Below are positions 5,068 through 7,910 of a DNA stretch of 7,910 bases, piece by piece. The stretch covers positions 1-7,910 of the forward strand of contig JABXJZ010000058.1 in the NCBI GenBank assembly GCA_013375335.1, given 5' to 3'. The notes beneath the pieces were generated by a model. That model worked only from the letters and a program-made list of their open reading frames with translations. It had not been told where the DNA came from and did no database searches. Numbering within the stretch: the first letter of the stretch is position 1; every line of letters starts with the position of its first letter. The DNA comes from Desulfobacterales bacterium. Its GTDB lineage: Bacteria > Desulfobacterota > DSM-4660 > Desulfatiglandales > B25-G16. A program made the translations under genes and the position numbers.

Positions 5068-7650
5068 TTATTGAAAGACTATCCTCCCATCTTCTGCAGT
5101 GACGCTCACAGTGTCTCCATCTACTATCTCACCAGCCAATATCTTCAATGCCAACGGATCTTCAATGTGATGCTGAATAACCCTTTTTAGGGGCCTTGCA
5201 CCATAGACAGGATCAAATCCGATATCAGCCAAGAATTGCCTTGTCCCGTCTGTCAGATTGAGGCTTATTTTACGGTCCTGAAGCCTTCTGGTTAGGTGTC
5301 CTATTTGTATATCGACGATTCCTTTAATCTCCTCCTTGCCGAGGGAGTTAAAGATTATAACCTCGTCGATTCGGTTCAAGAACTCTGGCCTAAAGGTCGC
5401 CTGGAGCATCTCCATGACATCGGCGGTCATTGTTTCCCTATCCTTACCGGCAAATTCCTTTATTATCTGGCTTCCAATATTGGATGTCATAATGAGAACT
5501 GTGTTCTTGAAATCAACGGTCCTTCCCTTACCATCGGTCATCCTGCCATCATCGAGGATCTGAAGGAGGATATTAAAGACATCAGGGTGAGCCTTCTCAA
5601 TCTCGTCAAAGAGAATGACCGAGTAGGGATGTGTCCTGACCGACTCAGTGAGATGTCCCCCCTCCTCATAGCCCACATAGCCTGGTGGAGCCCCTATCAT
5701 TCTCGCAACCGAGTGTTTTTCCATGTACTCGGACATGTCTAATCTGATCATGTATTGCTCATCGTCAAATAGGAACTCGGCCAGCGCCTTTGCAAGCTCG
5801 GTCTTACCAACACCAGTGGGACCAAGGAATATAAACGATCCTATAGGTCTGTTTGGATCCTGAAGACCAGAGCGTGCCCTCCGCACAGCATTTGCTACCG
5901 CAATGACGGCATCTTTCTGTCCCACTACCCTTTTTTCGATCCTCTCTTCCATTTTGAGCAGTTTCTCCTTTTCGCCCTCCATCATCCTCTCTACTGGAAT
6001 ACCGGTCCATTTGGATACTACCTCGGCGATGTCGTCGCTATCTACCTCTTCCTTGAGCATCTTTCTGTGAGATTGAAGCTCCGTCAGCTCGCTGTTTTTC
6101 TCTGATAGGCCTTTTTCCAGCTGTAAGATAGTGCTGTATCTTAGTTCTGCCGCCTTTGCGAGGTCTCCCTGTCTCTCCGCGAGCTGCGCCTCTGACTTCG
6201 CGGAATCCATCTTTTCCTTTATCTGCCTGATTTGGGCAATAATATCCTTCTCCTTTTGCCAGTGGGTTGTCATCTCACCAGCCTGCTCTTTGAGGGCCTT
6301 CAGTTCCTCCTCTATCTTCTTCAACCGTTGCTTCGAGGCACTGTCCGACTCCTTCTTGAGTGCCTCTCTCTCTATCTCTAGCTGGGTTATCTTTCGTTTC
6401 AGGTCATCTATCTCAGATGGCATGCTATCTATCTCTATCCTGAGCCTACTGGTTGCCTCATCAACGAGGTCTATTGCCTTATCAGGGAGAAAACGATCAG
6501 TGATATACCTGTTTGAGAGCACAGCGGCAGAGACGAGGGCAGAGTCCTTAATCCTGACACCGTGGTGGACCTCGTATTTCTCCTTAAGGCCCCGTAGAAT
6601 GGAGATGGTGTCCTCTACACTGGGTTCCGCTACTACAATTGGCTGAAAGCGTCGCTCCAGTGCGGCATCTTTTTCTATGTGTTTCCTGTATTCCTTGATT
6701 GTTGTGGCCCCTACACACCTAAGTTCACCGCGGGCAAGGGCGGGTTTTAGCATATTAGATGCGTCCACTGCCCCCTCTGCTGCCCCAGCGCCCACGAGGG
6801 TATGGAGCTCATCAATGAAGAGAATTATGGAACCTTCTGCCTCTGTTACTTCCTTGATGAATGCCTTCAGTCTATCCTCAAACTCGCCCCGATATTTTGC
6901 CCCTGCGATCAATGCGCCCATATCGAGGGCCACTACCTTTTTCTCTTTCAACGTTTCAGGAACATCTCCATGAACGATTCTCTGTGCAAGGCCTTCAGCA
7001 ATGGCTGTTTTGCCGACTCCTGGCTCGCCTATTAAAACCGGGTTGTTCTTGGTTCTCCGGGAAAGGACCTGAATCACCCTTCTGATTTCATCATCCCTAC
7101 CTACTACCGGATCAAGCTTATCATTTGCAGCCATTTCGGTAAGGTCGCGGCTAAAGCGTTCTATGGCCTGGTATTTATCCTCTGGGTTTGCATCGGTCAC
7201 CCTCTGACCCCCTCTTATATCGATAAGGGCCTTCAGTACAGTATCCCTGCTCAGTCCGTGTGATGTGAGAATCTGGGCCGCACTTCCTTCCCTGTCCTCC
7301 AGGATTGCCAGGAGCATGTGTTCTACGCTCACGTATTCATCCTTCATCTGGGCAGCCTCTTTTAAGGACTGATCAAGCACTCCCTTAAGTCTAGGGGATA
7401 TATAGGCACCTCCATATCCGGCTCCGCTGACTTTGGGTAGTTGATCTAAGGCTTCGCTCAAATCATGAAGTATGGCATCCTCTTTAACACCAATCTTGCC
7501 GAGTAGAGGTGAAATTATACCCCCTCTCTGTTCTAAAAGTGCGTAGAGCAGATGCTCAGGTTCGATCTGTTGATGGCCCTTTTGTGAGGCTATCTCTTGG
7601 GAGTTTTGGATAACCTCCTGGGCCTTAAGCGTAAATTTATCAAAGCGCAT
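5068..7650 (-). CDS. clpB: ATP-dependent chaperone ClpB (Hsp100 disaggregase)
   Basis: An 860-residue, full-length ClpB. It acts in the cytoplasm as a hexamer, threading aggregated proteins through its pore together with the DnaK system. Visible parts: double Clp N-domain about 1-145; AAA1 with Walker A GEPGVGKT (208-215), pore loop KYRGEF with Tyr253, Walker B FIDE (Asp280, Glu281) and Arg332-Arg333; coiled-coil middle domain about 405-535, the hallmark separating ClpB from ClpA and ClpC; AAA2 with Walker A GPTGVGKT (610-617), pore loop GYVG (657-660), Walker B FDE (Asp682, Glu683), arginine finger Arg760 and sensor-2 GARPLKR (817-823). No ClpP-binding IGF/L loop was recognised, as expected. 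The ATG at 7650 has a strong AAGGAGG site upstream. It is convergent with the cyclase operon and alone on its strand here. No key residue is missing. Confidence 0.98.
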   Translation of the reverse strand: MRFDKFTLKAQEVIQNSQEIASQKGHQQIEPEHLLYALLEQRGGIISPLLGKIGVKEDAILHDLSEALDQLPKVSGAGYGGAYISPRLKGVLDQSLKEAAQMKDEYVSVEHMLLAILEDREGSAAQILTSHGLSRDTVLKALIDIRGGQRVTDANPEDKYQAIERFSRDLTEMAANDKLDPVVGRDDEIRRVIQVLSRRTKNNPVLIGEPGVGKTAIAEGLAQRIVHGDVPETLKEKKVVALDMGALIAGAKYRGEFEDRLKAFIKEVTEAEGSIILFIDELHTLVGAGAAEGAVDASNMLKPALARGELRCVGATTIKEYRKHIEKDAALERRFQPIVVAEPSVEDTISILRGLKEKYEVHHGVRIKDSALVSAAVLSNRYITDRFLPDKAIDLVDEATSRLRIEIDSMPSEIDDLKRKITQLEIEREALKKESDSASKQRLKKIEEELKALKEQAGEMTTHWQKEKDIIAQIRQIKEKMDSAKSEAQLAERQGDLAKAAELRYSTILQLEKGLSEKNSELTELQSHRKMLKEEVDSDDIAEVVSKWTGIPVERMMEGEKEKLLKMEERIEKRVVGQKDAVIAVANAVRRARSGLQDPNRPIGSFIFLGPTGVGKTELAKALAEFLFDDEQYMIRLDMSEYMEKHSVARMIGAPPGYVGYEEGGHLTESVRTHPYSVILFDEIEKAHPDVFNILLQILDDGRMTDGKGRTVDFKNTVLIMTSNIGSQIIKEFAGKDRETMTADVMEMLQATFRPEFLNRIDEVIIFNSLGKEEIKGIVDIQIGHLTRRLQDRKISLNLTDGTRQFLADIGFDPVYGARPLKRVIQHHIEDPLALKILAGEIVDGDTVSVTAEDGRIVFQ
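7198..7218 (-). promoter_or_regulatory. Candidate internal translation start in clpB (short isoform)
   Basis: Codon 151 of clpB is GTG (complement of 7198-7200), preceded by the purine-rich AGAGGGGG seven bases upstream. Starting here would give a 710-residue protein lacking the N-domain. In E. coli a short ClpB is known to start at a Val codon at the matching place (about residue 149). Conservation of position and an SD-like site support it, but GTG could simply encode Val. Confidence 0.4.
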
Positions 7651-7660
7651 AATTGCCGTT

Positions 7661-7667
7661 CCTCCTT
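7661..7667 (-). promoter_or_regulatory. Ribosome binding site of clpB
   Basis: On the minus strand AAGGAGG lies 10 nt before the ATG at 7650, an essentially perfect anti-16S match. It fixes the full-length start. Confidence 0.85.
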
Positions 7668-7741
7668 AAGTAGTATTCCTGTAACAGCTCTTTTTTGGTG
7701 GGTCCAGTTACCTCAAACACGTGAACTGTCTATATAGTTGC

Positions 7742-7754
7742 CTTAAAAGTTAAG
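7742..7754. repeat. Short palindrome over the clpB -10 region
   Basis: CTTAA (7742-7746) and TTAAG (7750-7754) flank a 3-nt centre. It overlaps the proposed -10 of clpB, so it could be a repressor half-site pair, but arms of 5 bp in AT-rich DNA arise easily by chance. Confidence 0.25.
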
Positions 7755-7775
7755 AATCGGTTCGGTGATTGTCAA
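7747..7775 (-). promoter_or_regulatory. Candidate clpB promoter (sigma70-like)
   Basis: On the minus strand TTGACA (7775-7770) is followed after 17 nt by TAACTT (7752-7747), which matches the -10 consensus at only 3 of 6 positions. The start of transcription would lie about 90 nt before the clpB ATG. I found no CIRCE inverted repeat and no clear sigma32-type CTTGAA/CCCCAT pair in this region, so how heat induction is achieved is not visible. Confidence 0.45.
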
Positions 7776-7910
7776 TGATACTGCTTAGGGGAATTTAGGT
7801 CATTACCAGGATGGGAGGAAAGAAGCTCCCTCCATGCTTCTTGCACTCTACTAACTGCTGCGTAAGGGCACAGCTTTTGCACTTGGCTATGAGTCTTGGA
7901 AGCTAACGTA

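Noticed and set aside
5296..5742. 148-codon plus-strand ORF, together with other long plus-strand ORFs such as 6131-6646 and 6677-6973
   Set aside because: They lie antisense within clpB, whose every domain motif is intact. They resemble no family and have no ribosome binding site of note.
7772..7909. Minus-strand open frame of 45 codons entering from the right edge and stopping at 7772-7774
   Set aside because: Could be the end of a gene upstream of clpB, but it is short, matches no family I recognise and would run through the candidate clpB -35; a frame this long is not rare by chance.
7651..7910. CIRCE or sigma32 heat-shock element expected for clpB
   Set aside because: No TTAGCACTC-N9-GAGTGCTAA-like repeat and no CTTGAA/CCCCAT pair at proper spacing was found by eye.

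Overview
The window looks like chromosomal DNA from a Gram-negative bacterium, probably a deltaproteobacterium-type (Desulfobacterota) or related anaerobic lineage. This placement is an inference. It rests on two lipoprotein-type signal peptides, LysM/TPR envelope proteins, a HAMP-linked class III adenylate cyclase and a full-length ClpB. No rRNA or other phylogenetic marker is present.

Layout, left to right. (1) 133-786, plus strand: a histidine phosphatase of the phosphoglycerate-mutase-like superfamily, standing alone. (2) 787-1203: a non-coding gap of 417 nt with no convincing gene. It contains a GC-rich hairpin and, directly after it, a good sigma70-type promoter (TTGACA-17-TATATC) pointing into the next gene. 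(3) 1204-4832, plus strand: a tight three-gene operon. It encodes a membrane-bound adenylate cyclase with an extracytoplasmic sensor region, HAMP and a class III catalytic domain; a LysM plus NodB-fold polysaccharide-deacetylase-like lipoprotein whose metal ligands are all replaced; and a LysM plus TPR lipoprotein. The first two genes overlap by 35 nt and the second and third are 4 nt apart. (4) 4833-5067: the gap between convergent genes. It holds a nested inverted repeat flanked by a 10-bp direct repeat, followed by a degenerate heptamer tract. (5) 5068-7650, minus strand: clpB, complete, with a strong Shine-Dalgarno site, a candidate promoter and a plausible internal GTG start for a short isoform. 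(6) 7651-7910: clpB leader and upstream DNA, with no gene that can be supported.

How the genes may work together. The three-gene operon is the most interesting part. It combines a transmembrane cAMP-producing receptor with two envelope lipoproteins that both carry peptidoglycan-binding LysM domains, one of which has a deacetylase fold that appears catalytically dead. One reading is a cell-wall-sensing module that reports to cytoplasmic cAMP. That is inference from gene order and domain content only. The phosphatase and clpB are ordinary housekeeping or stress genes with no visible link to the operon.
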